DNA of 64,000 nucleotides from CAVOXO01 sp963700425 (GTDB taxonomy: Bacteria; Actinomycetota; Acidimicrobiia; Acidimicrobiales; Microtrichaceae). The stretch covers positions 744,001 to 808,000 of the forward strand of contig CAVOXO010000003.1 of the NCBI GenBank assembly GCA_963700425.1, given 5' to 3'. A program made the position numbers and the translations under genes. Below the pieces are notes generated by a model. The model saw nothing but the letters and a program-made list of their open reading frames with translations. It was not told where the DNA came from and ran no database searches. Positions 45,098-55,066 of the stretch are shown here, in pieces (position 1 is the first letter of the stretch; each line of letters starts with the position of its first letter).

Positions 45098-46306
45098 TCA
45101 GGTTCGGATCTCCACTCCATGGGGTGAGCCGTAGTCGGCCAGCAGATCGAGGAACGGCTGGGCCGGCAGGGCTTCGGGGCCCAGCACCCCTGTGCCGCTC
45201 CACACACCTGCGGCCAGCAGCTCCATGGCGATGACCGGGTTGATGGCTGTCTGCCACACCACCGCCTGGGAGCCGTCGCGTCCCATCGTCTCGTCGTTGT
45301 CGGCCACGTGGAACAGGTACACCTCGAGCGGCGATCCGTTGGCGCCGGTCCCCGTCACCCACGTTCCGGCACACGTGCGCCCCGACATCTTGTCTCCCAG
45401 GGTGGCGGGGTCGGGCAGGCACGCGGCGACCACATCGCGGGGAGACACCGATCCGCCGCGCACACTCACCGGTTCGGTCCCGTCCAGCCCGATGAGGTGC
45501 AGCACCTCGAGGACGTTGATGAACTCCTCGCCCAGGCCGTATTTGAACGTCACCCGGTTGCAGTCGACCCATCGGGGAATCAACAGCACCTCCTCGTGCT
45601 CCACGTTCACGCAGTCGACCGCGCCGATCCCCTCGGGGAAGACGAACGTCTCGGGCTCGGAGAACGGCGCGGTGGTGTACCAACCCCGGTCCCGTTCCCA
45701 GATCACCGGCGGGTTGAGGCATTCCTCGATGGTCGTCCAGATCGAGAACGAGGGGGCGAACGAGTAGCCGGCCACTGCCAGGTCGGCGCCATCGCGCACA
45801 CCGATCTCGTCGATGGAGTCGAACAGCTCATCGGCGGCGTAGCGGGCGAACACGTCGGACAGACCCGGCTCGACGCCGATGCCGCAGAGGGCGAGGAGCC
45901 CGCGTTCCTCCCACTCCGGTGCTGCGGCGAACTGCTCGTCGCCGAGCTTCACTCCGGTCTCGGAATGCGGATGCTCCGGATGCGGCTGCGAGAGCGACAT
46001 GGCCATGTCGAGATAGGTGGCGCCCGCGTCGAACGCGCCGCCGAATATCGGCATCACGAAACGAGGGTCGGCCGCGTTGAACACCACGTCGCACGAATGC
46101 GCCGTTGCCGCTGCGGCCACGGCGCTGCGGTCGGACGCGTCAAGCACCGCGGAGGTGAACCGGTCGTCGCGGGTCCCCGCCGCGGCGTGCGCGGCCCGGG
46201 CTCCGTCGAGGTCGGCCATGACCATCGCCTCGAAGAAGTCGCGATGACGGGCGATCATCGCCGCCGCCTGACCCACGCCGCCGCTGCCCACCACCAGAAT
46301 CCTCAT
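45098..46306 (-). CDS. Saccharopine dehydrogenase-like (carboxynorspermidine dehydrogenase/homospermidine synthase relative)
   Basis: 402 residues. N-terminal Rossmann motif MRILVVGSGGVGQAAA, then VVFNAADPRFVMPIF and LALCGIGVEPGLSDVFARYA, which fit the Lys9/saccharopine dehydrogenase family. Relatives include carboxynorspermidine dehydrogenase and homospermidine synthase, both polyamine enzymes. Ten bases downstream of an FAD oxidoreductase and opposite the polyamine transporter, so a polyamine role is attractive; lysine metabolism remains possible. Confidence 0.75.
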   Translation of the reverse strand: MRILVVGSGGVGQAAAMIARHRDFFEAMVMADLDGARAAHAAAGTRDDRFTSAVLDASDRSAVAAAATAHSCDVVFNAADPRFVMPIFGGAFDAGATYLDMAMSLSQPHPEHPHSETGVKLGDEQFAAAPEWEERGLLALCGIGVEPGLSDVFARYAADELFDSIDEIGVRDGADLAVAGYSFAPSFSIWTTIEECLNPPVIWERDRGWYTTAPFSEPETFVFPEGIGAVDCVNVEHEEVLLIPRWVDCNRVTFKYGLGEEFINVLEVLHLIGLDGTEPVSVRGGSVSPRDVVAACLPDPATLGDKMSGRTCAGTWVTGTGANGSPLEVYLFHVADNDETMGRDGSQAVVWQTAINPVIAMELLAAGVWSGTGVLGPEALPAQPFLDLLADYGSPHGVEIRT

Positions 46307-46316
46307 CGATGTCCCC

Positions 46317-47581
46317 TCAGGATCGCCGATCCTGCCACTCGAACCACCTGCCGACGATCGGCAGGTACCAGCTTCTCATCGAACGGGCGGGTATCGCCCG
46401 ATCGGTGAGCTCGGCACACGCAGGCAGGGGCCCACCCATGATGGCCAGTCCCATCCGGTGACCGAGGTACGTGTTGAGCGCCACGCCCGATCCGTTGCAC
46501 CCCTGCGCGTAGTGCACTCCGTCGATCGTGCCGGCGTGAGGGAGGCGGTCGAGCGTGATGGCCACGAAGCCGCCCCAGCACGTGTCGATGTCGACATCTC
46601 CCAGTTGCGGATACACCTCGCGGATCGACCTCGCCAGGAAGCTCCGGGCCTCCTCGGGAGTGGTGGCCCCGAGGTGTCGCCGACCCCCGAACACCAGACG
46701 GTCGTGCGCGTCGAGCCTCCAGTACCAGAGGTAGTTCTTCGTATCGAAGCACATGCGCCCGGTGGGGAGGATGTCGGCAGCCACGTCCGCGGGCAGGGGA
46801 GGGGTGGCTGCGATGAAGCTGCCGACCGGCAGGACGCGCCGACCGAAACGTGCCAGCCCCTCGGTGGCGTAGGCGTTGGTCGCGACCAGCACATTCGAGC
46901 AGCGCACGTCGCCGCGACCGGTCCGCACCGTATGACCGCGACGCGCGCCGTTCCAGGCTCGTGACCTCGGTGTCGTGGTGGATGGCGGCCCCTGCGTCGA
47001 CGGCCCGACGCATCAGTCCCGCGTGGAAGCGCGCCGGCTGCAGGCCGCCCGTGCGATCGAACGCCATTCCGGCGGGGAAGCGCGTGGAGCCGATCTCCTC
47101 GGCCAGCTCGTCACCGCGCGAGCACCGTGGCTCCCGACCCGAATCCGGGGGCGATGTCGTCGAGGTGGCGGGCGGCGCGGTCGTTGTGGGCGAGGAAGAG
47201 CTGGCCGGTGCGGCCGTAGGAGCAGTCGATGGGGCCGTCGTGGATGAGGCTCTCCACGAAGTCGAACGCAGCGTCGACGTCGCGTTGCAGTCGGATGCCG
47301 AGTTCGCCGAAGTCGGCCCGGAGCTGGGCGGGCGAGCTCTTCAGCTCAGGGATGACCATTCCTCCGTTTCGCGATGACGCCCCATCGCCGACGCCGCCGC
47401 GATCGACCAGGCACACCGAGGCACCCTCGGCCGCGACGGCCGCGGCGGCAGCCAGGCCGCAGTAGCCGGCTCCCACCACGACCACGTCGACGTCGGTGGG
47501 AAGGGGTGCGGAGGGGAGGGTCGGCCAGCCTGCGTCGTCGTGCCAGAGGACCCGGGTGGACGCCGAATCATCGAGTGGCAT
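46317..47581 (-). CDS. FAD-dependent amine oxidoreductase (DAO family, PuuB-like; two insertions)
   Basis: About 421 residues once extra bases at 46953 and 47113 are removed. The N-terminal FAD motif is VVVVGAGYCGLAAA, then GVGDGASSRNGGMV. The C-terminal FAD contact is HYAQGCNGSGVALNTYLG. The best match in kind is gamma-glutamylputrescine oxidoreductase or other glycine/D-amino acid oxidase family members. It diverges from potA, with direct repeats in between. No gamma-glutamylputrescine synthetase is nearby, so it may act on a free amine. Confidence 0.78.
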
Positions 47582-47614
47582 GGCCACATCCTTGCGTGTG
47601 TCGCCCACCGACGT

Positions 47615-47667
47615 GTCGCCAGGTCGAACCTCACCGAATCCGATTGCACCACACCCCGGTCGCCAGG
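47615..47667. repeat. Direct repeat pair in the divergent oxidoreductase / potA promoter
   Basis: GTCGCCAGG occurs at 47615-47623 and 47659-47667, 44 bases apart (about four helical turns). This 180-base gap is the longest non-coding stretch in the window and also holds a TATGTT hexamer (47673-47678) that could be the pot -10 box. Same-face regulator sites are a reasonable reading. Confidence 0.45.
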
Positions 47668-47761
47668 CGGTTATGTTGATTCGCACAGAGCAGACACGGT
47701 CCGATCCCACCGCATTGCGCAAGGGGTGCGCAGGGGGAGGACTCCGGTCCCGGGGAGGTGG

Positions 47762-48899
47762 ATGGTGTCATCCGAAGTCACCGTCGACGACGGGGCGTCG
47801 CTACCGGCGGACAACGTCATCGAGCTGGACGAGGTGCAGAAGCACTTCGGCGATTTCGTGGCGGTGGAGCGGGCGAACTTCGACATCGCCCGGGGTGAGT
47901 TCTTCTCGATGCTCGGCCCCTCGGGGTGCGGCAAGACGACCACTCTGCGGATGATCGCCGGTTTCGAGGCGCCGACCGGGGGAAGGATTCTCCTCGACGG
48001 TGAGGACGTGTCGCAGACCCCGCCCTACAAGCGCAACGTGAACACGGTGTTCCAGCAGTACGCCCTGTTCCCCCACATGACCGTGTCGGAGAACGTCGCC
48101 TTCGGTCTGAAATCCAAGAAGGTTCCCTCGGCGGAGATCACCTCACGGGTCGCCGACATCCTCGACACCGTTCGCATGACGGCCTTCGCCGACCGCAAGC
48201 CGTCGCAGCTCTCCGGCGGACAACAGCAACGGGTTGCGCTCGCCCGGGCCCTGGTCAACCGGCCGGCCGCTCTGCTGTTGGACGAGCCGCTCGCCGCGCT
48301 GGACCTCAAGTTGCGCCAGGCCATGCAGCTCGAGCTCAAGCGCATCCAGCGGGATACCGGGGTCACCTTCGTCTTCGTGACCCACGACCAGCAGGAAGCG
48401 CTCACGATGTCGGACCGGATCGCGGTGATGAGCGACGGGTCGGGTGGAACAGATCGGATCACCCACCGAGATCTATCACCGCCCCGCCACGGAGTTCGTC
48501 GCCGGGTTCATCGGCGAGGCGAACCTGCTGCCGGCCTCGGTCGTCTCGCGCGACGGCGGAGAGGTGGTCATCGAGGTGGCCGGGCAGCGCATCGTCACCC
48601 AGGCGGCGGACGCCACCGACGACGACTCGAGCGTCTTCATGGTTCGTCCCGAACGGGTCACCGTGGCCACGACCCCCGCAGAGGGCCATGCGTCCATCTC
48701 CGCCACGGTCTCGGAGCTCATCTTCCGGGGGGCCAACACGAGGGTGGAGATGGAGACCTCGGCGGGGGATCGGTTCGTCGCTCACATCGTCGACGGTGTC
48801 GACATCGATTCGCTCCGGCCGGGGTCCACCGCCTTCGCCAATTGGGAACCCTCTGCGGGATACCTGGTCCCGTCGACCACCGAACCGTCAACCGTCTGA
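47762..48899 (+). CDS. potA: PotA-like ATPase of spermidine/putrescine ABC importer (one insertion)
   Basis: 378 residues after removing an extra base at 48440. ATPase motifs: GPSGCGKTTTLR, LSGGQQQRVALARAL and LLLDEPLAALD. The frame break separates VMSDG from RVEQIGSPTEIYH; beyond it lies the C-terminal TOBE regulatory domain (VRPERVTV). GGGGAGG before the ATG is a strong ribosome site. It energises the PotBC permease encoded downstream. Confidence 0.88.
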
Positions 48900-48922
48900 A
48901 CCGCGACTCCAAGGAGATCATC

Positions 48923-50121
48923 ATGAACAGATCACAGCGTCGCACCGCCACCCGTCGACAAGCCGGCGGGCCGACCTTCGACCGCCGCCGATTCCTCCAG
49001 CGGTCCGCCTTCGTGGGCGGCGCCGTCATCGGGGGCCCGGCGTTCCTCGCCGCGTGTGGATCCGACACCAACTCCAGTGGCGACGGTGGCGACGACGCCA
49101 ACACCGACACCAAGGCGCTGTACTTCGCCAACTGGCCCGCGTACATCGACGAGGAGACCGTCGACCTCTTCACCCGAGGACTCGGGCCTCGATTTCACGT
49201 ACACCGAGGAATACAACGACAACAACGACTACTTCGCCAAGATCCAGCCCGAGTTGGCGGCAGGCAAGCCGATCGGCGCCCGATCTGATCGCCCCGACCT
49301 ACTGGATGATGTCGCGCCTGTTGGTGCTGGACTGGCTCGACGACGCTGCCGATGGACAAGATCCCCAACGCGACGAACCTCGTCCCCGACCTGGTGAACC
49401 CCGCCTGGGACCCCACCGGGGAGTACTCGATGCCGTGGCAGTCGGGGATGACCGGCGTCGCCTACAACACCGCCGTCACCGGCCGGGAGTTGACGAGCAT
49501 CAACGACCTGTTCGATCCGGAGTTCAAGGGCAAGATCGGCATGCTCACCGAGATGCGCGACACCGTCGGCCTCATGATGCTGGCGACCGGCGAGGACCCC
49601 GCCACCGCCACCTTCGACTCCGCCCAGCCGGCCTTCGAGAAGATCGAGCAGGCCAAGGCACGACGGCCAGATCCGTCAGTTCACCGGCAACGACTACATG
49701 GACGACCTGGCGTCGGGGAACTTCGCCGCGTGCATCGGGTGGTCCGGCGACATCGCGCAGCTCGCCCTCGACAACCCCGACCTCGGGTTCGTCGATCCCC
49801 GAAGAGGGTGGCATGCGCTGGTCGGACACCATGGTGATGCCCAAGGGCGCGCCAGCACCCCGACAACGTCGCCACCTGGATCGACTACGTCTACGACCCG
49901 GTCAACGCGGCGCGCATCGCCGCGTTCGTCGGATACAACTCCCCGGTCCAGGGCGTGCAGGACATCCTCGCGGCCGACCCCGAGACCGCGCCGCTGGCCG
50001 AGTCGCAGCTGATGTTCCCCGACGATGCGACGCTTGCCGAACCTGTCGGTCTTCGCCATCGCTCGACGAGACCGAGGAGGCCGAGTTCGACGAGCGTTTC
50101 TCGTCGATCGTGGGGGCGTAG
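48923..50121 (+). CDS. potD: PotD-like polyamine-binding protein (eight single-base insertions)
   Basis: About 397 residues after removing extra bases near 49185, 49281, 49351, 49661, 49800, 49855, 50039 and 50058. A twin-arginine leader is visible: DRRRFLQRSAFVGGA, ending in FLAACGS, a lipobox, so it is probably a Tat-exported lipoprotein. Conserved parts include LYFANWPAYIDEE, WQSGMTGVAYNT and FKGKIGMLTEMRD. All eight breaks are insertions between otherwise unblemished segments. AAGGAG precedes the ATG. Confidence 0.82.
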
Positions 50122-50124
50122 TGC

Positions 50125-51029
50125 ATGGCCGATGAGGATGGCCGGACGAAGCGGACAAGGGGGTGTCGTGCCCTACGCGCTGCTGAGCCCCGGAATGTTG
50201 TGGCTGCTCCTGTTCTTCATGGTGCCGCTGTTCTTCCTGGCCAAGATGTCGTTGTCGACGAAGACGAGTCGAGTTCGACTTCGATCCGACCTTCGACTGG
50301 AACTTCTCCAACTACACCGACGCGGTCTCCACTTCTCAGCGACCAGTTCGGCCGTTCGCTTCGTCTACGCCGGGGCGGCGACGGTTCTCTGCATCCTCAT
50401 CGGCTATCCGATGGCCTACGTGATGGCCTTCCGGGCGGGCCGCTACCAGAACCTGTTGCTGGGGCTGGTGGTTGTTCCGTTCTTCACATCGTTCCTCATC
50501 CGCACCTTGGCCTGGTCGACATTCCTCGCCGATCGGAACTGGTTCGTCTCGACCCTCGACAAGCTCGGGATCATGAACGGGTCCTCGAGACGGTCGGCAT
50601 CGTCCGACAACGGAGGTCTGCTGTCGACGACCGCTCGCGGTCATCGGTGGGCTGACCTACAACTTCCTGCCGTTCATGATCCTGCCGATCTTCGTCAGTC
50701 TCGAGAAGATCGATCTCCGGTTGACCGAGGCGGCGAAGGACCTCTACTCGAACGGCTGGCAGGCGTTTCGGAAGGTCGTTCTCCCGCTCTCGCTGCCCGG
50801 TGTCTTCGCCGGCAGCCTGTTGACCTTCATCCCGGCCGCGGGCGACTTCATCAACGCCCGGTTGCTGGGCGGCCCCAACAACTCGATGATCGGCACGGTC
50901 GTCCAGGACCGCTTCCTCGTCCAGCTCGACTACCCGACCGCGGCCGCGTTGAGCTTCATCCTGATGATCATCATCACCGTCGGGGTGCTGATCTACGCCC
51001 GGCTCCTCGGGACGGACGACCTGGTATGA
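50125..51029 (+). CDS. potB: PotB-like permease of polyamine importer (seven frameshifts)
   Basis: About 300 residues after correcting seven indels (near 50163, 50275, 50330, 50352, 50583, 50610 and 50638; six insertions and one deletion). Typical permease wording survives: LLSPGMLWLLLFFMVPLF, LIGYPMAYVMAF, TYNFLPFMILPIFVSLEKID and the EAA-loop sequence DLYSNGWQAFRKVVLPLSLPG. Three bases after potD, and its stop overlaps potC. Confidence 0.8.
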
Positions 51030-51840
51030 GCTACTCGGTGCTCCCGAGACGACCCGTGGGAAATGGGCGAGACGGCTCATCACCGCGCGTCGGCCGCAGC
51101 CGGATTCGTCTACCTGTTCGTCCCGATCTTCGTCATCGTGGCGTTCAGCTTCAACAAGCCCACGGGCAAGTTCAACATCGTCTGGCAGGAGTTCACCCTC
51201 GACAACTGGCGGAACCCCCTTCAGAACGAGGCCCTCACCGACGCCATGGTGCTGAGCCTGAAGATCGCCCTGATCTCCGCGGTGATCGCGACCATTCTCG
51301 GCGGACTGGTCGCGCTCGCGCTCGTCCGCTACCGGTTCCAGCGGCGGCAGCGCGATCAACCTGCTGTTGGTGCTTCCCCTGACCACCCCTGAGATCGTCT
51401 TGGGAGCGTCGCTGGCGACCCTGTTCCTCGACAACAGCGTCGAGCTGGGTTTCACGACGATCGTCATCGCCCACATCATGTTCTGCACCAGCTTCGTGGC
51501 GTTGACGGTGAAGGCGAGAATCCGCGGCTTCGACTGGACCCTCGAGGACGCGGCCATGGATCTCGGCGCGTCGCCGACCCGCACGTTCATCAAGGTCACC
51601 TTCCCTCTCATCCTCCCCGGCATCCTCGCGGCGGCGCTCCTGAGCTTCGCCCTCTCGATCGACGACTTCATCATCACCCTGTTCAACGCCGGCGAAGAGG
51701 TCACGTTCCCGCTGCGGATCTGGGGGGCGGCCAAGGTCGAGATCTCACCTCAGATCAACGTGCTGGCGACGATGGTCCTGCTGGTGAGCGTCGGGATCAT
51801 GGTGCTGGGCGTCGGGGTCAGGCGCCTTCGCGAGCGCTGA
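51026..51840 (+). CDS. potC: PotC-like permease of polyamine importer (three frameshifts)
   Basis: About 272 residues after correcting deletions near 51041 and 51090 and an insertion near 51343. Membrane segments include FVYLFVPIFVIVAFSFN and NLLLVLPLTTPEIVLGASL; the EAA loop is DLGASPTRTFIKVTFPLILPG. ATGA overlap with potB. Its last 22 bases overlap the convergent acyltransferase gene. Confidence 0.82.
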
Positions 51841-53785
51841 GGGTCTCCAACACGGCGGGTCCCAGCCACTGCTCGGCATCGCGCCGCGACCCGTTCGGGC
51901 TGAGGTGCACGCCGTCGGGACGGAAGGGGTCGGTCGGCTCGAGGTCCATCCCGTTGATGTGATCGGCATAGGGGAGCGCTGCGTCGAAGGTGCCGTCGGC
52001 GACGAGCTCGGCCACGAGCTCGTTGTAGCGATCGAAACGCACGGTCTGGTGGGTCAGACACGGGCTCAGGCACAGCAGCCAGTCGTTGTAGGGAGCGGTC
52101 GTGACGACGACCTGTGTGTCGGCTGAGCCCGCTCGGATCTCGCCGGCCAGCGTGGTCAGCTCGTTGCGGACGAAGTCGTAGCCGTCGGGGGAGAGGATGT
52201 TGGTGCGGCCGAGCTCCGGAGTCTCGAAGTCGACGATCTCCGAGGTTCCGCCCATCACCACGACGACGTCGGGGTCGAAATCGCTGAGCCACCCCTCGAA
52301 CCGCCCTCTCCATTCGCACGCCTCGGTCGCGGGTTGGGTCGGTTCGTTGGGGCTCTGACGGAACCGCGCATACTCGCTGATGGGACAACTGGGCTTGGAC
52401 AAGTCGTACACCCAGGCCAGCCCGGTGTTCTCCGACCACTCGACGAGCCCGTCGGCCGCGGCGCGCGCGGTGGAGTCTCCGTACGATGGCGATGCGCGGC
52501 GGTGTGGGCGGCGGCGTCGGGACGGTCGCCACGGTGTCGGCCACCGTACTGTCGGTTCCGGCCGGAGCCGTGGTCGTCGTCGCGGGTTCGACGGTCGGCG
52601 GGGCGCGGTGGGTGGCACGAAGGCCGGTGGATCGGCGCTCAGCTCGAATCGGTCGACGGGTGGATCCGAGACCGCCAGGACCAGGGCCATGACAGCGATG
52701 AGAACCGTCGTCGTCGTGGCGACGATGGTCCACCAACCCCGGGCCAGGAGATGTGTCCGCCGGATGGGCATCTCCACGACGCGGTAGGACGCCTCGGCCA
52801 ACAACCCGACGAGTACCAGGCGAGGCAGCCACTCGATCGGAGTGACCCGTCCGTCGGCTCCGGGTGCCCACATCACGAAGATCGGCCAGTGGAACAGGTA
52901 GATGGCAAAGGACCGCGTCCCCAACCACGCCAGTACCCCCACGCCGAGTAGCCGATTGAGCACCCCACGGGGAGCGATGGTCCCCAGGATCAGGACGCAA
53001 CTGGCCACGCCGACGACGACGAAACCGCCGTTCTCCCAGGCCGAGGTTCCCTTCGGGACCGTCGTCCACGCCACGAGAGTGGCGACGCCGACGAGTGGGG
53101 CGATGACCACGAGCCACGCCGGGACGGGTCGGGGCTCGGCGGCGTCCCGTCGCCGGAACCACAGCGCCACCATCACTCCGATGAGGATCTCGCCGGCCCG
53201 CGTTCCCGTGGCGAGATAGGCACGGTCGGGGGAGGAGGCAGTCAGTTGGTCGACGACGGACAGGCCGTACAACGCCGCCACGACTCCCCAGGCGACCCGA
53301 CGGCCGCGGCGCAGACAGAACGCCATGACGAGTGGGAAGACGATGTAGAACTGCTCTTCGATCGCCAGGGACCAGAAGTGCAACAGCGGCGATGGTGCCT
53401 CGAAAAGGTCCTGGTAGCTGGTGCCCTGGATCAGGTAGTGCCAGTTGGCGACGTTGGCGAGTGACGCCAGGGAATCGCCCGCGAGGGTGTGGACGTCGAA
53501 CTGCCCACCCAGAGCGTTGAGGAGGAACACCGCGGCCACGGTCATGGTGGCGGCCGGCCAGAGTCTTCGGAACCTTCGGGTCCAGAAGCCGCCCAGTGAG
53601 ATGTGCCCCGATCCGTCGAACTCGCGGATCAGCAGCCCGCCGATCAGAAAGCCGGAAAGGGTGAAGAAGAGCGAGACGCCGAGGTACCCGCCCTTGGCCC
53701 ACGAGGCCCCGGTGTGGAACGCCACGACGCCGGCGACGGCGACCCCACGCAGGCCGTCGAGTGCAGGAAGTCGAGTGTTCCGCAC
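51818..53785 (-). CDS. Membrane acyltransferase (OafA/YrhL type) with C-terminal SGNH domain (two frameshifts)
   Basis: 655 residues. The acyltransferase-3 domain (~1-390, about ten helices) opens with LPALDGLRGVAV and shows FFTLSGFLI and FWSLAIEEQFYIVFP. A Pro/Thr-rich linker follows, and then an SGNH hydrolase-like domain with block I GDST and the closing DGVHLSP. A deletion near 52603 and an insertion at 52481 make the linker read as Arg-rich; corrected, it is TVEPATTTTAPAG and continues IAIVGDST. Such proteins O-acetylate cell-wall or exopolysaccharide sugars. GTG start at 53785. Confidence 0.85.
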   Translation of the reverse strand: MRNTRLPALDGLRGVAVAGVVAFHTGASWAKGGYLGVSLFFTLSGFLIGGLLIREFDGSGHISLGGFWTRRFRRLWPAATMTVAAVFLLNALGGQFDVHTLAGDSLASLANVANWHYLIQGTSYQDLFEAPSPLLHFWSLAIEEQFYIVFPLVMAFCLRRGRRVAWGVVAALYGLSVVDQLTASSPDRAYLATGTRAGEILIGVMVALWFRRRDAAEPRPVPAWLVVIAPLVGVATLVAWTTVPKGTSAWENGGFVVVGVASCVLILGTIAPRGVLNRLLGVGVLAWLGTRSFAIYLFHWPIFVMWAPGADGRVTPIEWLPRLVLVGLLAEASYRVVEMPIRRTHLLARGWWTIVATTTTVLIAVMALVLAVSDPPVDRFELSADPPAFVPPTAPRRPSNPRRRPRLRPEPTVRWPTPWRPSRRRRPHRRASPSYGDSTARAAADGLVEWSENTGLAWVYDLSKPSCPISEYARFRQSPNEPTQPATEACEWRGRFEGWLSDFDPDVVVVMGGTSEIVDFETPELGRTNILSPDGYDFVRNELTTLAGEIRAGSADTQVVVTTAPYNDWLLCLSPCLTHQTVRFDRYNELVAELVADGTFDAALPYADHINGMDLEPTDPFRPDGVHLSPNGSRRDAEQWLGPAVLETLSAREGA

Positions 53786-53811
53786 CCCACGATCGTACCG
53801 GCGATGAGCGC

Positions 53812-54546
53812 TCAGAGCGTTCGGGGAGCGCTCATCGTGAAGTGCAGGTGCTCGCTCCACGTCGCGAGGAGGGGACGCTCCGCCGGTCTCAGCCGTCTGA
53901 TCTCGTCGGCGACGGGGTGCTCGCCGAGGCGAAGCGACACTCCACGCCGGTGGTATCCGACCCCGCGGTACGACTGGGTCAGGTGCCCGACCATGGGCTC
54001 ACCGTCGAGAACCGAGTACACGGGGGGTGAGATGGTTCGAGGCGTGGTGGTGCCGGTGGCGGGGACCTCCAGGGACAGGACCTCGGTGTCGCCGTCATAC
54101 CACGACATCGAGGCGCGGCCGTCTCGACGGGACCAGCGCAGATCCTCCAGCGTCTTGGGAAAGCCCCACATCTCCAGCCCGGCCTGCCGTGACAGCTCGG
54201 TCGTCACGGCGAGGCGCCAGGAGTACGACGGGACCGTTCCCCTCAGCGCCCGCCACGCCGTGGACAGGTAGGGGATGTCGTGGGGCCGCGGTCGGGGTTC
54301 GACGAAAAGTGCGAACGCCACCTCGTCGTAGGACCCGCAGTCGGTGTCGGTGTAGTGAACGCAGACGAGCGTCATGATCGACCGGCCCGGCGCGATCTGC
54401 GCCGCGGTGAAGGGCCGGTCGCCGAGCAGGTCGTTGGCCGCCGCCGTGGGCACGGAGAAGAGCCCCATCAGCGATGAGCCGTCTCGGAAGTGGGTGGGAT
54501 AGCCGAGATCGTGACCCACGATCCGGAATCCCGCTGACTCGACCAT
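53812..54546 (-). CDS. Acetoacetate decarboxylase-like family protein
   Basis: 244 residues. The family pattern is SYDEVAFALFVEPR, RLAVTTELSRQAGLEMWGFPKTL and a beta-rich C-terminus. In true acetoacetate decarboxylase a lysine forms the Schiff base; here the Lys of FPKTLEDL is a candidate, but many relatives are not decarboxylases. It lies downstream of the Lrp/AsnC gene by 37 bases, so it may belong to the same operon. Confidence 0.72.
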   Translation of the reverse strand: MVESAGFRIVGHDLGYPTHFRDGSSLMGLFSVPTAAANDLLGDRPFTAAQIAPGRSIMTLVCVHYTDTDCGSYDEVAFALFVEPRPRPHDIPYLSTAWRALRGTVPSYSWRLAVTTELSRQAGLEMWGFPKTLEDLRWSRRDGRASMSWYDGDTEVLSLEVPATGTTTPRTISPPVYSVLDGEPMVGHLTQSYRGVGYHRRGVSLRLGEHPVADEIRRLRPAERPLLATWSEHLHFTMSAPRTL

Positions 54547-54583
54547 CGTCCTCAGACACTACGGGCTCGAGCGGATACGGCGG

Positions 54584-55066
54584 TCAGTGAACTCCCCAGG
54601 CGTAGCTCTGTTTCTCGAGATGGAGATAGGTCAGGATCTCGATCTCGTCGACCCCGTCGACCTGTCGAACCTCGGAGTTCACCAGCACGAAGAGGGCGCC
54701 CATGTCGTGGCAGACCACTTCGCAGATGACGTCGTATCGCCCTGCCGTCGCCACGACGTATTCGAGCGAATCGAGATCCGCGAGCCGTCGCGCCACATCG
54801 CGGACGTCGCCGTTGACGGTCAATCCGATCATTGCCTGGACACTGAATCCCAGCAGGGCCGGGTCGGCCACCGCCACGACCTGGATCGCCCCTGAGGACA
54901 GCAGTCGCCTGACCCTCTGTCGGACCGCCGCGGCCGACAGGCCGACGCGATCCGACAACGCCGAATACGACAGGCGTCCGTCCACCTGGAGCTCGGCGAC
55001 GATGGCCTTGTCGAACGAGTCGAGATCGACGGTGCCCTCGTCGGAGCGGTGATCATCGAGCGTCAT
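54584..55066 (-). CDS. Lrp/AsnC-family transcriptional regulator
   Basis: 160 residues. The N-terminal helix-turn-helix reads VDLDSFDKAIVAELQVDGRLSY then SDRVGLSAAAVRQRVRRLLSSG; the C-terminal RAM ligand domain includes VVATAGRYDVICEV and HLEKQSYAWG. The ATG overlaps the stop of the aminotransferase (ATGA). It probably senses an amino acid or amine and regulates the surrounding polyamine catabolic genes. Confidence 0.88.
   Translation of the reverse strand: MTLDDHRSDEGTVDLDSFDKAIVAELQVDGRLSYSALSDRVGLSAAAVRQRVRRLLSSGAIQVVAVADPALLGFSVQAMIGLTVNGDVRDVARRLADLDSLEYVVATAGRYDVICEVVCHDMGALFVLVNSEVRQVDGVDEIEILTYLHLEKQSYAWGVH

Noticed and set aside
48923..51840. Programmed frameshifting or RNA editing in potD-potB-potC
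   Set aside because: Eighteen scattered indels of both signs without a shared slippery motif do not resemble any known recoding signal; consensus error explains them with fewer assumptions.
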